Assembly (NCBI RefSeq): GCF_027920805.1
Contig: NZ_JANWOI010000001.1
Span: 62,001-126,000 of the forward strand
Direction of reading: 5' to 3'
Source: Govania unica
GTDB taxonomy: Bacteria > Pseudomonadota > Alphaproteobacteria > Sphingomonadales > Govanellaceae
DNA: 64,000 nt
Below, piece by piece: positions 8,427 through 17,880 of the stretch (positions are counted from its first letter, which is position 1; each line of letters begins with the position of its first letter). A program made the translations under genes and the position numbers. Under the pieces are notes generated by a model. That model was not told where the DNA came from and did not search any database. It worked only from the letters and a program-made list of their open reading frames with translations.

Positions 8427-10016
8427 ATGATCGATCGCGTCGCCGTCAAGCGGGCCCTGTTGTCCGTGTCCGACAAGTCGGGCCTTGTCGAGTTCGGGCG
8501 CTTTCTGGCCGGGGCAGGCGTTGAGATCCTGTCCACCGGCGGCACCGCCAAGACTCTGGCCGATGCTGGCGTTCCGGTGCGGGAAGTGGCCGATTACACC
8601 GGTTTCCCGGAAATGCTCGACGGCCGGGTGAAGACGCTGCATCCGAAAATCCATGGCGGGCTGCTTGGGGTGCGCGACAACCCGGAACATGCCATGTCCA
8701 TGAAGGATTATGACATCGGCGGCATCGATCTTATCGTCGTCAATCTCTATCCTTTCGAGGCCACGGTGGCGCGCGGTGCGGATCTTGCGACCTGCATCGA
8801 AAATATCGACATCGGCGGGCCGGCCATGATCCGTTCGGCGGCCAAAAATCATCGCTTTGTCACCGTCATCACCGACCCTGCTGATTATGTGGCGGTGCAG
8901 GCGGAAATGAGCGCGAACGACAGCAGCACCGGTTTTGCCCTGCGCCAGAAGCTCGCGGCCAAGGCCTATGCCCGCACCGGCGCCTATGACGCCGCCATTT
9001 CGGCCTGGTTCGCCGGAGATGTGCTGGGCGAGAGCTTTGCCGATCGTCTGGTGCTGGCGGGTGAAAAGCTTCAGGATCTTCGTTACGGGGAAAACCCCCA
9101 TCAGGCGGCGGCGGTCTATCGGCGCGGCGTGACCAACGAGCCGGGCATTGTCGGCGCGCGTCAGCTTCAGGGTAAGGAGCTGAGCTATAACAATATCAAT
9201 GACACCGACGCCGCGTTCGAGCTGATTTCGGAATTCGATCCGGCCGTTCCGGCCATCGCCATCATCAAGCATGCGAACCCCTGCGGTGTCGCGGTGGGGG
9301 CGACCCTGCTGCAAGCCTATGAAAAAGCATTGGCCTGTGACCCGGTAAGCGCGTTCGGCGGCATCGTGGCGGCGAACCGCCCGCTTGATGCGGCGGCGGC
9401 AAGGGCCATCACCGAAATTTTCACCGAAGTCGTGGTCGCCCCGGATGCCGATCCCGAAGCCATCGCCATTTTCGCCGCCAAGAAGAATTTGCGCCTGCTG
9501 CTCACGGGCGGCTTGCGTGATGCGACCAAGCCCGGGGTTACCGTGAAGACGGTGGCCGGGGGGCTTCTGGTGCAGACCCGCGACAGCGGCCGGGTCACCC
9601 GCAATGATCTCAAAGTCGTCACCAAGCGCCAGCCGTCGGAGGCTGAACTCAATGATCTGCTGTTTGCCTTCCGCGTTGGCAAGCATGTGAAATCGAACGC
9701 CATCGTCTATGTGAAGGACGGGGCCACGGTGGGCATCGGTGCCGGGCAAATGAGCCGCGTTGACAGCGCCCGCATCGCCGCAAGGAAAGCCGAAGACGCG
9801 GCGGCCACGGTCGGCGGCACACCGCTCACCCAGGGCTCGGTTGTGGCCTCAGACGCCTTTTTCCCCTTCGCCGATGGCCTGCTGGCCGCAGCGGCAGCTG
9901 GGGCCACGGCTGTTATTCAACCCGGCGGCTCCATGCGCGACGACGAAGTGATCAAAGCCGCCGACGAAGCCGGTCTCGCCATGGTCTTCACCGGCATGCG
10001 CCATTTCCGCCATTAA
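8427..10016 (+). CDS. purH: Bifunctional AICAR formyltransferase / IMP cyclohydrolase PurH
   Basis: PurH carries out the last two steps of purine synthesis, formylating AICAR with 10-formyl-THF and closing the ring to IMP. The 529-residue product has the N-terminal MGS-like IMP cyclohydrolase domain (about 1-150, with [13 protein letters not shown] and [11 protein letters not shown]). The transformylase domain follows, with [12 protein letters not shown] (about 215-226) and [13 protein letters not shown] (about 280-292). The C-terminus FTGMRHFRH is normal. The start has GGAGAAAAGCC just upstream. An imperfect hairpin lies in the 97-bp leader. A decayed copy of its last 40 or so codons lies downstream. 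Confidence 0.96.
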   Translation: MIDRVAVKRALLSVSDKSGLVEFGRFLAGAGVEILSTGGTAKTLADAGVPVREVADYTGFPEMLDGRVKTLHPKIHGGLLGVRDNPEHAMSMKDYDIGGIDLIVVNLYPFEATVARGADLATCIENIDIGGPAMIRSAAKNHRFVTVITDPADYVAVQAEMSANDSSTGFALRQKLAAKAYARTGAYDAAISAWFAGDVLGESFADRLVLAGEKLQDLRYGENPHQAAAVYRRGVTNEPGIVGARQLQGKELSYNNINDTDAAFELISEFDPAVPAIAIIKHANPCGVAVGATLLQAYEKALACDPVSAFGGIVAANRPLDAAAARAITEIFTEVVVAPDADPEAIAIFAAKKNLRLLLTGGLRDATKPGVTVKTVAGGLLVQTRDSGRVTRNDLKVVTKRQPSEAELNDLLFAFRVGKHVKSNAIVYVKDGATVGIGAGQMSRVDSARIAARKAEDAAATVGGTPLTQGSVVASDAFFPFADGLLAAAAAGATAVIQPGGSMRDDEVIKAADEAGLAMVFTGMRHFRH

Positions 10017-10022
10017 TATATC

Positions 10023-10100
10023 TGCCATTACCGGACTTGACCCGGCAATCCATGTCTCAGTCCGCAAGATGGATGCCCGGGTCAAGCCCGGGCATGACAT
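10023..10100. repeat. Facing pair of palindromic repeats after purH (copy 1)
   Basis: Two palindromic elements at 10023-10054 and 10069-10100 lie in opposite orientation, only 14 bp apart. They share the ATTACCGG/CCCGG core, the TCAAG centre and the AATCCATG / CATGACA ends of the other copies. The pair begins 7 bp after the purH stop codon. Confidence 0.85.
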
Positions 10101-10111
10101 TTTGTGGAGGT

Positions 10112-10245
10112 GGTCTGGCCGCTGCCGATCTGGCAGGCGGCCGTCATTCGGCCCGGCGGCTCCACGTTTAATGGCGAGGTGATCAAGGCTGCTGACGAAG
10201 CTGGTTTCGCCAGGTGTTCACCGGAATTCCCACCATTAATATATC
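10112..10245 (+). pseudogene. Decayed second copy of the 3' end of purH
   Basis: This stretch aligns with the last roughly 130 bp of purH and with the bases just after its stop. One frame still reads AAVIRPGGSTFNGEVIKAAD, then EAGFA. The matching PurH segment is [20 protein letters not shown], then EAGLA. After that a small deletion shifts the frame. The end still carries TTCACCGG and the post-purH sequence CCATTAATATATCTG. It is too short and broken to encode anything. It is either an old tandem duplication or the scar of a recombination with a related purH. Confidence 0.8.
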
Positions 10246-10322
10246 TGTCATTGCCGGGCTTGATCCGGCAATCCATGTCTCAGTCCGTAAGGTGGATGCC
10301 TGGGTCAAGCCCGGGCATGACA
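10246..10322. repeat. Facing pair of palindromic repeats after the purH fragment (copy 2)
   Basis: A second pair, 10246-10277 and 10291-10322, repeats the arrangement and spacer (TCTCAGTCCG...) of the 10023-10100 pair, about 222 bp further on. The pair was therefore duplicated together with the purH tail. The rest of the gap before the glutamate dehydrogenase stop codon (10323-10354) holds nothing recognisable. Confidence 0.85.
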
Positions 10323-10354
10323 GGTTTTTTGTGAGACGGCGGGAGAAGCTGCCT

Positions 10355-13300
10355 TCACCGTAACAGCAGGGCTCGCAAGTGGCGGGTGGCGTAGCCGAGT
10401 TTGGCTGGGGTCAGGTTGGTGTTGTGGAGTTCGCTGACCATGACGTTCGCCCGGCGGAGGGCGGCGTCGTTGGCGGCGATCCAGGTTTGGGCCATGGTCA
10501 CGCCGTCGGTTTTGGTGGTGCCGCCGCCGAGCGCGCGTTCCGTCAGGGACCGTTGCTGATCTAGGATATCCTCGATAATGGCGATGGCGGCCAGGCGTTC
10601 CCAATGGTCGCCGGAGGGGATTTCCTCGGTGCTGGTCCTGAGCCAGGTGTAGCCGCCGCTGTCTCCGAGATAGTAATAGGCTCGCGCCACATCCTCGACC
10701 GGGCGCCCGAGGTCATGAGCCAGTTCGACGATATCGCCGGTGGTGGCATGGGCTTCAAGGGCGCCGATGCGGAGGGCGAGGGCCTTGGCCACTCCGGCCT
10801 GTTCATAGACGGCGGCCTTGGCTTCGATCCGTTTTAACTGCACCGTGTCGAGGATTTCGAGCGGGGCGGAGATCATGTCCTCTATGCCGGGCATGAGGCG
10901 GGCGACCGAATGGGCGATGGCCTCGCCGCGCGGCATGCGGCGCAACAGCCAGATGGTGAACAGCCGGGTGAATTCGGCCACATCGAGATAAAGCCGGGTT
11001 TGCACTGAGGCTGGCACCTGGTCGTCCAGGGCGTCGATCTGCTGCCACAGCGACTTGAGACCATAGATCTCGCGCACCACGGCATAGCCGCGAGCCACGT
11101 CGGCCAGTTCGCAATCGGCCTGTTCAGACACCGTATGGACAAAGCCCGGGCCCATGCGGTTGATCATTTCATTGGCGAGCACGGTGGCGATGATCTCCGG
11201 CCGCAGGCGATGTTTGGCCAGTGCGTCGCCATAGGTCGCAGACAGCCGGGGCGGGAAGGCGGCGGCCAGATCGGCATTGAAGAAACTGTCCTCGGCCACC
11301 GGATGCTTGGCGATGGCCTGTTTGGCCGCCATTTTCGCGTAAGACACCAGAATGGCGATTTCCGGCCGGGTCAGGCCTTCGTCGCGGGCGCGCCGTTCGG
11401 CGATGGTTTCGTCGCTTGGCAGGCCTTCGATGCTACGATCGAGGCTGGCGGTTTTCTCAAGCGCGGTCATCAGCCGGGCCTGACTGTCGAGGGCCTTGGA
11501 GCCGCCGCTTTGGGTTAGGGTGATTGACAGCGTCTGCAGATAGTTATGGATGAGCACCAGCGCCGACACATCGTCGGTCATGGCGACCAGAAGCTTGTCG
11601 CGATCGGGGCGGCTGAGCACGCCGTCCTGTTCGAGGCCATTCAGCAGGATCTTGATATTGACTTCATGGTCCGAGCAATTGACCCCGGCTGAGTTATCCA
11701 CGGAGTCGGTGTTGATGGCTCCGCCGGTGCGGGCAAATTCGATGCGCCCGGCCTGGGTGCACCCGAGATTGCCGCCTTCGCCGACCACCTTGCAGCGGAG
11801 GTCGCCGCCATTGACACGGAGCGCATCATTGGCGCGGTCGCCGACGTCGCGGTTGTTTTCGGAGGCCGCCTTGATATAGGTGCCGATGCCGCCAATCCAC
11901 AGCAGATCGACGTTGGCCTTGAGCACGAGCTGGATCAGGTCATTGGGGATGAGCGGCTCCTCGCCAACTCCGAGCCAGGCGCGGACCTCGGCCGAGAGCG
12001 TCACAGATTTGGCCTTGCGGTCGATGATCGCGCCGCCCTTTGACAGGAGTTTCGGGTTGTAATCGGCCCAGGAGGAACGCGGCAGGTCATAGAGCCGCTG
12101 GCGTTCGGCGTAGCTTTTGGCCGGATCGGGCGTCGGGTCGAGGAAGATATGGCGATGGTCGAAGGCGGCGCGAAGCTGGATCTTGTCGGAACGCAGCATG
12201 CCGTTGCCGAACACGTCGCCCGACATGTCGCCGATGCCGACCACCGAAATGCCCGTGGTCTTGAGGTCGATGCCATGTTCACGGAAATGGCGTTCAACGG
12301 AAATCCACGCGCCGCGTGCGGTGATGGCCATTTTCTTATGGTCATAGCCATGGGAGCCGCCGCTGGCAAAAGCATCGCCGAGCCAGAAGCCGCAGTCCTC
12401 GGCGATAGCATTTGCATAGTCCGAGAAGCTCGCGGTGCCCTTATCGGCGGCGACCACCAGATAGGGATCGGGGCCGTCGTGCCGTACGACATTTTCCGGC
12501 GGGATCAGATGATCGCCCGACAGATTGTCAGTGACATCCAGGAGCGAGCTGATGAAGGTCTTGTAGCAGGCGACGCCATCGGCAAGCACGGCGTCGCGGT
12601 CACCGGTTTTCGGCGCATGTTTCGGATAAAAGCCGCCCTTGGCCCCGACCGGTACGATGACCGCATTCTTGACTTGCTGCGCCTTGACGAGCCCGAGCAC
12701 CTCGGTGCGGAAATCTTCCGGCCGGTCGGACCAGCGAAGGCCGCCGCGCGCCACCGGCCCAAAGCGCAGATGGACGCCTTCGACCCGCGGGGCATAGACG
12801 AAGATTTCGGCGTAGGGGCGCGGCAGCGGGGCTTCCTTGACCTCGCGGCTGTTGATTTTGAGCGCGAGGGCCGGACGCAGGCTGCCATCCGTTCCGGTCT
12901 GATAGTAATTGCAGCGGAGGGTGGCGAGCAGGCAATTGCGGAAGGCGCGCAGAATGCGATCCTGATCCAGGCTTGTCACATGATCGAGGGCGCGGTTGAT
13001 GGCGCTGTTGACGGTCTCGCTTTCGGCCTCGCGGCTGTCATCATCAAGGGCGGGGTTGAAGCGGGCTTCGAACAAGGCCACCAGCGCGCGGGCGATGACC
13101 GGATTGTCGGCCAGGGTCTGGCGCACATAATCTTCGCTATAGGCGAGCCCAAGCTGCCGCAGATAGCGGGCATAGGCGCGCAGCACCACGACCTCCCGCC
13201 ATTGCAGCCCGGCGCGCAGCACCATGCTGTTGAAGCCGTCATTTTCGGCCCGGCCCGCCGCCACCTGATGGAGCGTGTCCTCAAGGCGCGGTTTGACATC

Positions 13301-15175
13301 GGCGAGCGCGATCTCGGCCCCATGCGGTTCTCTCAGATAAAAACTGTGCAGGCAGCCTTCGCCGTTGCCGTTCTGATCGGGGAAAGCGATGTCATAGGCG
13401 TCTTCCTCGATCACCCGCAGCCCGAGATTTTCCAGAAGCGGCATGACGTCGCTCAAGGGGATGACGGCGGAGGGGTGATAGATCTTGAGCCGGAGCGCGT
13501 CGTCCGGGTCTTCGGCCAGACGATAGAAATTATATTGCACCTCGCCGGCGCCGCTTGCCTCGAATTTCTCGATGTCGATGACGGTGAACTCGGGGGAGAA
13601 ATTGTCGCGATAGGCAGCCGGGAACACATGGGCATAGCGCTCGAACAGCGCAATGCCGCGTTCTTCGCCAAAGCGCTTGACCAGGCTTTCCTTCAACTGG
13701 TCGCGCCAGCCGCGGGCCACCTGGGCGATGCGGACATTGATGTCGGCGGCACTGACGATGGGCGTCTGGCCCGGCCGGGTGCGGATGATGAAATGCCAGC
13801 GGGCGATCACATCGTCGCTCAATTGGGCATGGCGGGCCGAGATTTCGCCCTTATAGGCATCACAGAGAATGGCCTCGATGCGGTTCCGGAGGTTGCTTTC
13901 ATAGAGTTCGCGCGGCACGTAAACCAGCGCCGAGACAAAGCGGCCATGGGGATCCTGACGCAGGAAGGCGCGGGCATGGGGGCGTTCGAGCAGATAGAGA
14001 ATGCCCATGCTGGTTTCAAACAGGGCGTCTTCGTCGATCTGAAACAGCTCGTCACGCGGGAAGCTTTCCAGAATATGCAGGAGCGCCTTGCCGTCATGGC
14101 TGCGGCGTTCGAACCGCGCGCGCTCCAGCATATGGGTGACCTTATGGCGGAGATAGGGGACGGTCTCGGCCCGGCGGCTGTAGGCGACTGAGGTGAACAG
14201 GCCGACAAAACGATGCTCGCCTACGGCGCGGCCGCTGTCGTCATGGATCTTGATGCCGACGTAATCGAGATGCACCGGCCGATGCACGGTGGATTTGACA
14301 TTGGCCTTGCTGATGATCATAGGCGCATCGCTGTGCAGAAAATCGCGGATTTCATCGGAGATGGCGATGAAGTCGGCGCCACGGCGAAACACCTGACGGG
14401 CCGGATCGCGGAGAATGCCAAGACCCTCTCCGGCCACGGCTTCAGTCGGGACATGGGAATAGGCGCGATAGCCGAGCAGGGTGAAATGATTGTCCTTGAG
14501 CCAATCGAGAAAGGCCATGGCTTCGTGGGCATTGGCGGCGGTGTCAGAGTCGGCTTTGGGGGCTTTCGGTCCCTGGCCGAGGTCGGCGCGGGCGATATCA
14601 ACTTTTTCCAGCATGGCCGGCCAGTCCTGCACGGCGACGCGGACATCTGCGAGAATATGGTTCAGCCGCAGCTCAAGGGCGGCCAGCACGGCGGGCGCGG
14701 TCTTGCGATCGATCTCAAGATGAATGAGGGATTCCCGGATGACCGTCGCATCCTTGGCGCTGCTGCGGTTGCCGTCGGCGTCGCGCGGGCAGTCGACCAT
14801 GGGGTGCAGGATGAAATGAATCTCGGTGCCTGATAACGCGAGGTCGCCGGTGACGGAGCTGACCAGGAACGGCATGTCGTCATTGACCATCTGGATGATG
14901 GTATGGGAGCTGTGCCAGCCATGTTCCTCAAGGGTCGGGTTGAATACCCGGAGCCGCGCCGTGCCGGGGCTGCGCCGGGTGGAGAACTTCCACATGCTGA
15001 GGAGGATGCCATAGAGCATCTCAACCGGACGCAAGATCACGTCCTCGGGCGCGGCCTTGTCGAGCACGGCGTGGATAAACCCGCGCATGGCGGCAAAATC
15101 GGCTTTGGGCAAACGGCTTTGGGCATAATCGACAACATGGGCGATATGAGCTTCGCGTTGCGTCCAGGACGGCAT
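10355..15175 (-). CDS. NAD-specific glutamate dehydrogenase (large, about 180 kDa type)
   Basis: This enzyme deaminates glutamate to 2-oxoglutarate with NAD and mainly serves amino-acid catabolism. The 1606-residue length is typical of the L-180 class found in proteobacteria. The N-terminal half (about 1-700) is the ACT-like/regulatory part. The catalytic domain contains GPVARGGLRWSDRPEDFRTE (about 805-825), the lysine region PVGAKGGFYPK (about 840-850), the VAADKGTASFSDYANA block and GIGDMSGDVFGNGM (about 984-997). The frame is intact. It fits the neighbouring hut cluster functionally, since histidine degradation yields glutamate, but it is 20 kb away and on its own. The very long plus-strand frames over it are shadows. 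Confidence 0.95.
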   Translation of the reverse strand: MPSWTQREAHIAHVVDYAQSRLPKADFAAMRGFIHAVLDKAAPEDVILRPVEMLYGILLSMWKFSTRRSPGTARLRVFNPTLEEHGWHSSHTIIQMVNDDMPFLVSSVTGDLALSGTEIHFILHPMVDCPRDADGNRSSAKDATVIRESLIHLEIDRKTAPAVLAALELRLNHILADVRVAVQDWPAMLEKVDIARADLGQGPKAPKADSDTAANAHEAMAFLDWLKDNHFTLLGYRAYSHVPTEAVAGEGLGILRDPARQVFRRGADFIAISDEIRDFLHSDAPMIISKANVKSTVHRPVHLDYVGIKIHDDSGRAVGEHRFVGLFTSVAYSRRAETVPYLRHKVTHMLERARFERRSHDGKALLHILESFPRDELFQIDEDALFETSMGILYLLERPHARAFLRQDPHGRFVSALVYVPRELYESNLRNRIEAILCDAYKGEISARHAQLSDDVIARWHFIIRTRPGQTPIVSAADINVRIAQVARGWRDQLKESLVKRFGEERGIALFERYAHVFPAAYRDNFSPEFTVIDIEKFEASGAGEVQYNFYRLAEDPDDALRLKIYHPSAVIPLSDVMPLLENLGLRVIEEDAYDIAFPDQNGNGEGCLHSFYLREPHGAEIALADVKPRLEDTLHQVAAGRAENDGFNSMVLRAGLQWREVVVLRAYARYLRQLGLAYSEDYVRQTLADNPVIARALVALFEARFNPALDDDSREAESETVNSAINRALDHVTSLDQDRILRAFRNCLLATLRCNYYQTGTDGSLRPALALKINSREVKEAPLPRPYAEIFVYAPRVEGVHLRFGPVARGGLRWSDRPEDFRTEVLGLVKAQQVKNAVIVPVGAKGGFYPKHAPKTGDRDAVLADGVACYKTFISSLLDVTDNLSGDHLIPPENVVRHDGPDPYLVVAADKGTASFSDYANAIAEDCGFWLGDAFASGGSHGYDHKKMAITARGAWISVERHFREHGIDLKTTGISVVGIGDMSGDVFGNGMLRSDKIQLRAAFDHRHIFLDPTPDPAKSYAERQRLYDLPRSSWADYNPKLLSKGGAIIDRKAKSVTLSAEVRAWLGVGEEPLIPNDLIQLVLKANVDLLWIGGIGTYIKAASENNRDVGDRANDALRVNGGDLRCKVVGEGGNLGCTQAGRIEFARTGGAINTDSVDNSAGVNCSDHEVNIKILLNGLEQDGVLSRPDRDKLLVAMTDDVSALVLIHNYLQTLSITLTQSGGSKALDSQARLMTALEKTASLDRSIEGLPSDETIAERRARDEGLTRPEIAILVSYAKMAAKQAIAKHPVAEDSFFNADLAAAFPPRLSATYGDALAKHRLRPEIIATVLANEMINRMGPGFVHTVSEQADCELADVARGYAVVREIYGLKSLWQQIDALDDQVPASVQTRLYLDVAEFTRLFTIWLLRRMPRGEAIAHSVARLMPGIEDMISAPLEILDTVQLKRIEAKAAVYEQAGVAKALALRIGALEAHATTGDIVELAHDLGRPVEDVARAYYYLGDSGGYTWLRTSTEEIPSGDHWERLAAIAIIEDILDQQRSLTERALGGGTTKTDGVTMAQTWIAANDAALRRANVMVSELHNTNLTPAKLGYATRHLRALLLR

Positions 15176-15327
15176 TGCGCTGTGATCCTTGAGGTCTGAC
15201 AGAGGGCGGCTTGGGCCCTCGGGGTTGCAGAGACAGGTGTGGTCACCCCGATTGCAGGGGACCCCGACGATATTTCTCTGGCCCGGTCAGTCGTTCCCGC
15301 GCAGGTTGCGGGCGATGCCGTTTTGTT

Positions 15328-15370
15328 ATAAGCCTTTAGAAAGGCTTTATGACCCGACTATACTGTCGGG
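15328..15370 (-). terminator. Two adjacent hairpins between the PAS gene and glutamate dehydrogenase
   Basis: Stems AAGCCTTT/AAAGGCTT (15330-15347) and CCCGAC/GTCGGG (15353-15370) sit side by side downstream of the PAS_5 gene and upstream of the glutamate dehydrogenase gene. Neither has a clean U-run on the minus strand, so termination is only a guess. The rest of the 221-bp gap shows nothing else. Confidence 0.35.
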
Positions 15371-15396
15371 GATCGCGGGCGTAAACAATGTTCGGA

Positions 15397-16407
15397 TCAG
15401 GATATTTTCCGGACCGTGACGCCGATGATTTCGATCTGTCCGTCACCCGTTCTGCGGGCGCGGAGGGTCAGCTCTTCGCCCGTTGGGCCGGGGTTCGGCC
15501 GCCAGTCAGGCAGAGTGGCCAGAACTTCGGGGACAACCGCGTCCGTGCCCGGATTGCGCGCCTGACGTTCCGCCCGCACCATGGCCTTGAGCCCGCCGGA
15601 AAAAGACGTGAGCCGAGCGTGGAAGGCGGCGCTGTCAAGGTCCTCCCGGGTGGCGAGCGCGAGCGCTGCCGCATATTCGGTCAGCCGGGTTTTGTCATGA
15701 TCCTTGCCGAACACCAGTTTGAGGATGGCGGTTTCGCGGGCGCGTTTCTGGGTGCGGATGCCGCTGTCTCTCAGGAGGACTGCGAGTTCCTCCGGGGCGG
15801 CGGCACACTGGCTGGCAAAGCCATGGATGCGGACCAGAAGATCATACAAGGCGGCGCGGGTGCGACCTGCTGATTGCGCCGTCTCCCGCAACTGGGTGAG
15901 TTCGGTTCCGAGGTCGAGAGGTGTGCTGGTTTGGCGCCAGCTCAGCACCCCGATCAGGAAATCGATATGGTCGCCATCCCGGCTCAGCGGTGCAAGGACG
16001 GCGCGATAGGGCAGGCTCCGGTTCTCCTCCCGGTCGCAAACCTCGGCATCGAAGGTGATGGGGGCGCGGTTCGCGATGACGTCCGGGCAGCGGGCGATCA
16101 GGTGGGTCAACAGGTTCTGTGCAGGCACCGCATCAAGCGGCGCACCCTGGAGCGGGACTGCAAGCGCTGTCGCAATGCGCTCGCCCACATAACGGAAACT
16201 GGCGCCTTCGGGTCCGTCCTGAAGATCAATGAGCAGACTGCGGTTCTTGAACGGGGCCAGGCTCGACGCTGTGAAATCCTGCAGTGCGGGCATGGCGCGG
16301 CCGGCGGCGAGATTCTCCCACAGCGTGAAAAAGCGCAGACAAAGACGGCGCTCGGCCATGCTGTCTTGCGGAAGGTGGCGCATCGTTTGGGTGGCTGCGT
16401 CCATCAT
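15397..16407 (-). CDS. PAS_5-type PAS domain protein
   Basis: The 336-residue cytoplasmic protein has the alphaproteobacterial PAS_5 (PF07310) pattern at about residues 25-165. The pattern is FTLWENLAAGRAMPALQDF, then SLLIDLQDGPEGASFRYVGERIA, then a region ending FLIGVLSWRQ. The C-terminal 170 residues are helical and charged, and I do not recognise them. No kinase, GGDEF or DNA-binding domain is visible. PAS_5 proteins are often envelope- or cell-cycle-associated, but most have no proven role. It is divergent from the RND efflux operon across a 356-bp gap. Confidence 0.7.
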   Translation of the reverse strand: MMDAATQTMRHLPQDSMAERRLCLRFFTLWENLAAGRAMPALQDFTASSLAPFKNRSLLIDLQDGPEGASFRYVGERIATALAVPLQGAPLDAVPAQNLLTHLIARCPDVIANRAPITFDAEVCDREENRSLPYRAVLAPLSRDGDHIDFLIGVLSWRQTSTPLDLGTELTQLRETAQSAGRTRAALYDLLVRIHGFASQCAAAPEELAVLLRDSGIRTQKRARETAILKLVFGKDHDKTRLTEYAAALALATREDLDSAAFHARLTSFSGGLKAMVRAERQARNPGTDAVVPEVLATLPDWRPNPGPTGEELTLRARRTGDGQIEIIGVTVRKIS

Positions 16408-16763
16408 GGTGATCGCTGTTCGGGACCGTTCCTTTGGCAGGGTCTCACGGTAATTCAGCCTGAAGTATGTCGATCTGGTCTTAAAGTCAGATTAATAGGG
16501 AGGGGAAAATTCCTGAGCGAACTTAAATTTCTGACGGGCGCAGGGTTTTGCTGTTGGGTTACGTAACACTAAACACATATTCGTCTGCTACAGGCAGAGG
16601 ATGCTTTACGTCTTCACGTTCCTGTGATTTCCCAGGGTCAGTTTCTTTAACGCATTGACAGATTTATGACAATTTCGTACCTCCAACGTCAGATTTCCAC
16701 CCCTGATTATCCGTCGGCCGTCGAGAAATTGCCGGGCAATTTTTCGGACAAGGAGCGTTTTTA
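16408..16763. other. Divergent intergenic region with a 10-bp palindrome
   Basis: This is the gap between the minus-strand PAS gene and the plus-strand RND operon. It contains the perfect palindrome GTTACGTAAC at 16558-16567, a possible operator, and a TTGACA hexamer at 16655-16660 that could be the -35 box of the efflux operon. The matching -10 is poor. An AAGGAG ribosome site precedes the ATG at 16764. No small gene is seen. Confidence 0.4.
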
Positions 16764-17846
16764 ATGTCCATTGTGCGACGTCATCCGGTCGTGGCCACCT
16801 GTATTGTCGTGGTCGCGCTACTTGTTCTGGCGGCCGGATATCGTGTGGTCAGCAACAGTGGGCGGAGCAGTCATGGACCGATGCAAGCACCCGTGATCAC
16901 CGCGCCGGTGAGCGAAGTGACCTTCATCGATCGCATTCGCGGCATCGGCACGGCCAAGGCCAATGAATCCGTCACCATTACCGCCAAGGTCACGGAAACC
17001 GTGCGCAGCGTCAATTTCGAAGACGGCAAGGTGGTGAAAAAGGGCGATGTGCTGGTCGAGCTGACCAATGGCGAGGAAGCCGCGAGCCTGGCCGAGGCGG
17101 TGGCCAATCTTCAGGAAGCCGAAAAGCAGCATGACCGCATCGCCGATCTGGCCAAACGCGGCAATGCGTCGAATGCAGCGCTCGACACCCAGTTGCGGCA
17201 ACGCAATGCCGCCCGCGCCCGGGTGAGCGGGATCGAGGCGCGCATGAAAGACCGGCTGATCCGGGCGCCCTTCGATGGCGTGCTCGGGTTCCGGCAGGTC
17301 AGCCCCGGCACGCTGGTGCAGCCGTCGACGGCGGTGGCGACGCTTGACGACATTCACATCATCAAACTCGATTTCTCGGTACCGGAAATTTATATCTCGG
17401 CCCTCAGATCCGGTCTCGATATCTCCGCCAAAAGCGACGCTTATCCCGGACGTGAGTTTCACGGCAAGGTGACCACCGTCGACAGCCGGGTCGATCCGGC
17501 GACGCGGGCGGTTGCAGTGCGCGCCGAAGTCAACAACCCCGACCAGTTGCTGCGTCCCGGCATGTTGATCGCGGTCGATGTCATCCGCAGTTCCGACAAG
17601 GTGCTGGCGGTGCCCGACCGGGCGCTGGTGCCGGTGCAGGACCGCCAATATGTGTTCGTGGTCGAAGGTGGCAAGGCCCGGGCCGTGCAAGTCGAGATCG
17701 GCCGCCGCAAACCGGGGGCCGTCGAACTTGTGACCGGCCCCGCTGTCGGCACGCCGGTCATCGTCGAGGGATTGGTACGGGTGCGTGATGGCGTTGCGGT
17801 CGAAGTGCGCGAACAGATCGAAGCCTTCAAATCTTTGGTTCATTAA
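16764..17846 (+). CDS. RND efflux periplasmic adaptor (membrane fusion protein)
   Basis: This 360-residue adaptor bridges an RND pump to an outer-membrane channel. One N-terminal membrane anchor or uncleaved signal (about 9-27) is followed by the biotinyl-lipoyl half motifs and a short coiled-coil hairpin (about 105-150, NLQEAEKQHDRIADLAKRG). The beta-barrel and membrane-proximal domains come next, with RAPFDGVLGFRQVSPGTLVQ near 168-187 and GMLIAVDV near 268. It belongs to the HAE1-associated (AcrA/MexE-like) adaptors. The pump gene follows 34 bp downstream. No outer-membrane channel gene is adjacent, so it probably shares a TolC-like protein encoded elsewhere. Confidence 0.92.
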   Translation: MSIVRRHPVVATCIVVVALLVLAAGYRVVSNSGRSSHGPMQAPVITAPVSEVTFIDRIRGIGTAKANESVTITAKVTETVRSVNFEDGKVVKKGDVLVELTNGEEAASLAEAVANLQEAEKQHDRIADLAKRGNASNAALDTQLRQRNAARARVSGIEARMKDRLIRAPFDGVLGFRQVSPGTLVQPSTAVATLDDIHIIKLDFSVPEIYISALRSGLDISAKSDAYPGREFHGKVTTVDSRVDPATRAVAVRAEVNNPDQLLRPGMLIAVDVIRSSDKVLAVPDRALVPVQDRQYVFVVEGGKARAVQVEIGRRKPGAVELVTGPAVGTPVIVEGLVRVRDGVAVEVREQIEAFKSLVH

Positions 17847-17880
17847 GCCGGTGAAAACCGATGAGTGAGGATCGCGGGCT

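Noticed and set aside
12149-14191. A 680-codon open plus-strand frame inside the glutamate dehydrogenase gene
   Set aside because: It is antisense to a full, motif-rich enzyme. Its sequence is rich in Gly, His and Asp as expected of a shadow frame in high-GC DNA, and it has no ribosome site or domain.
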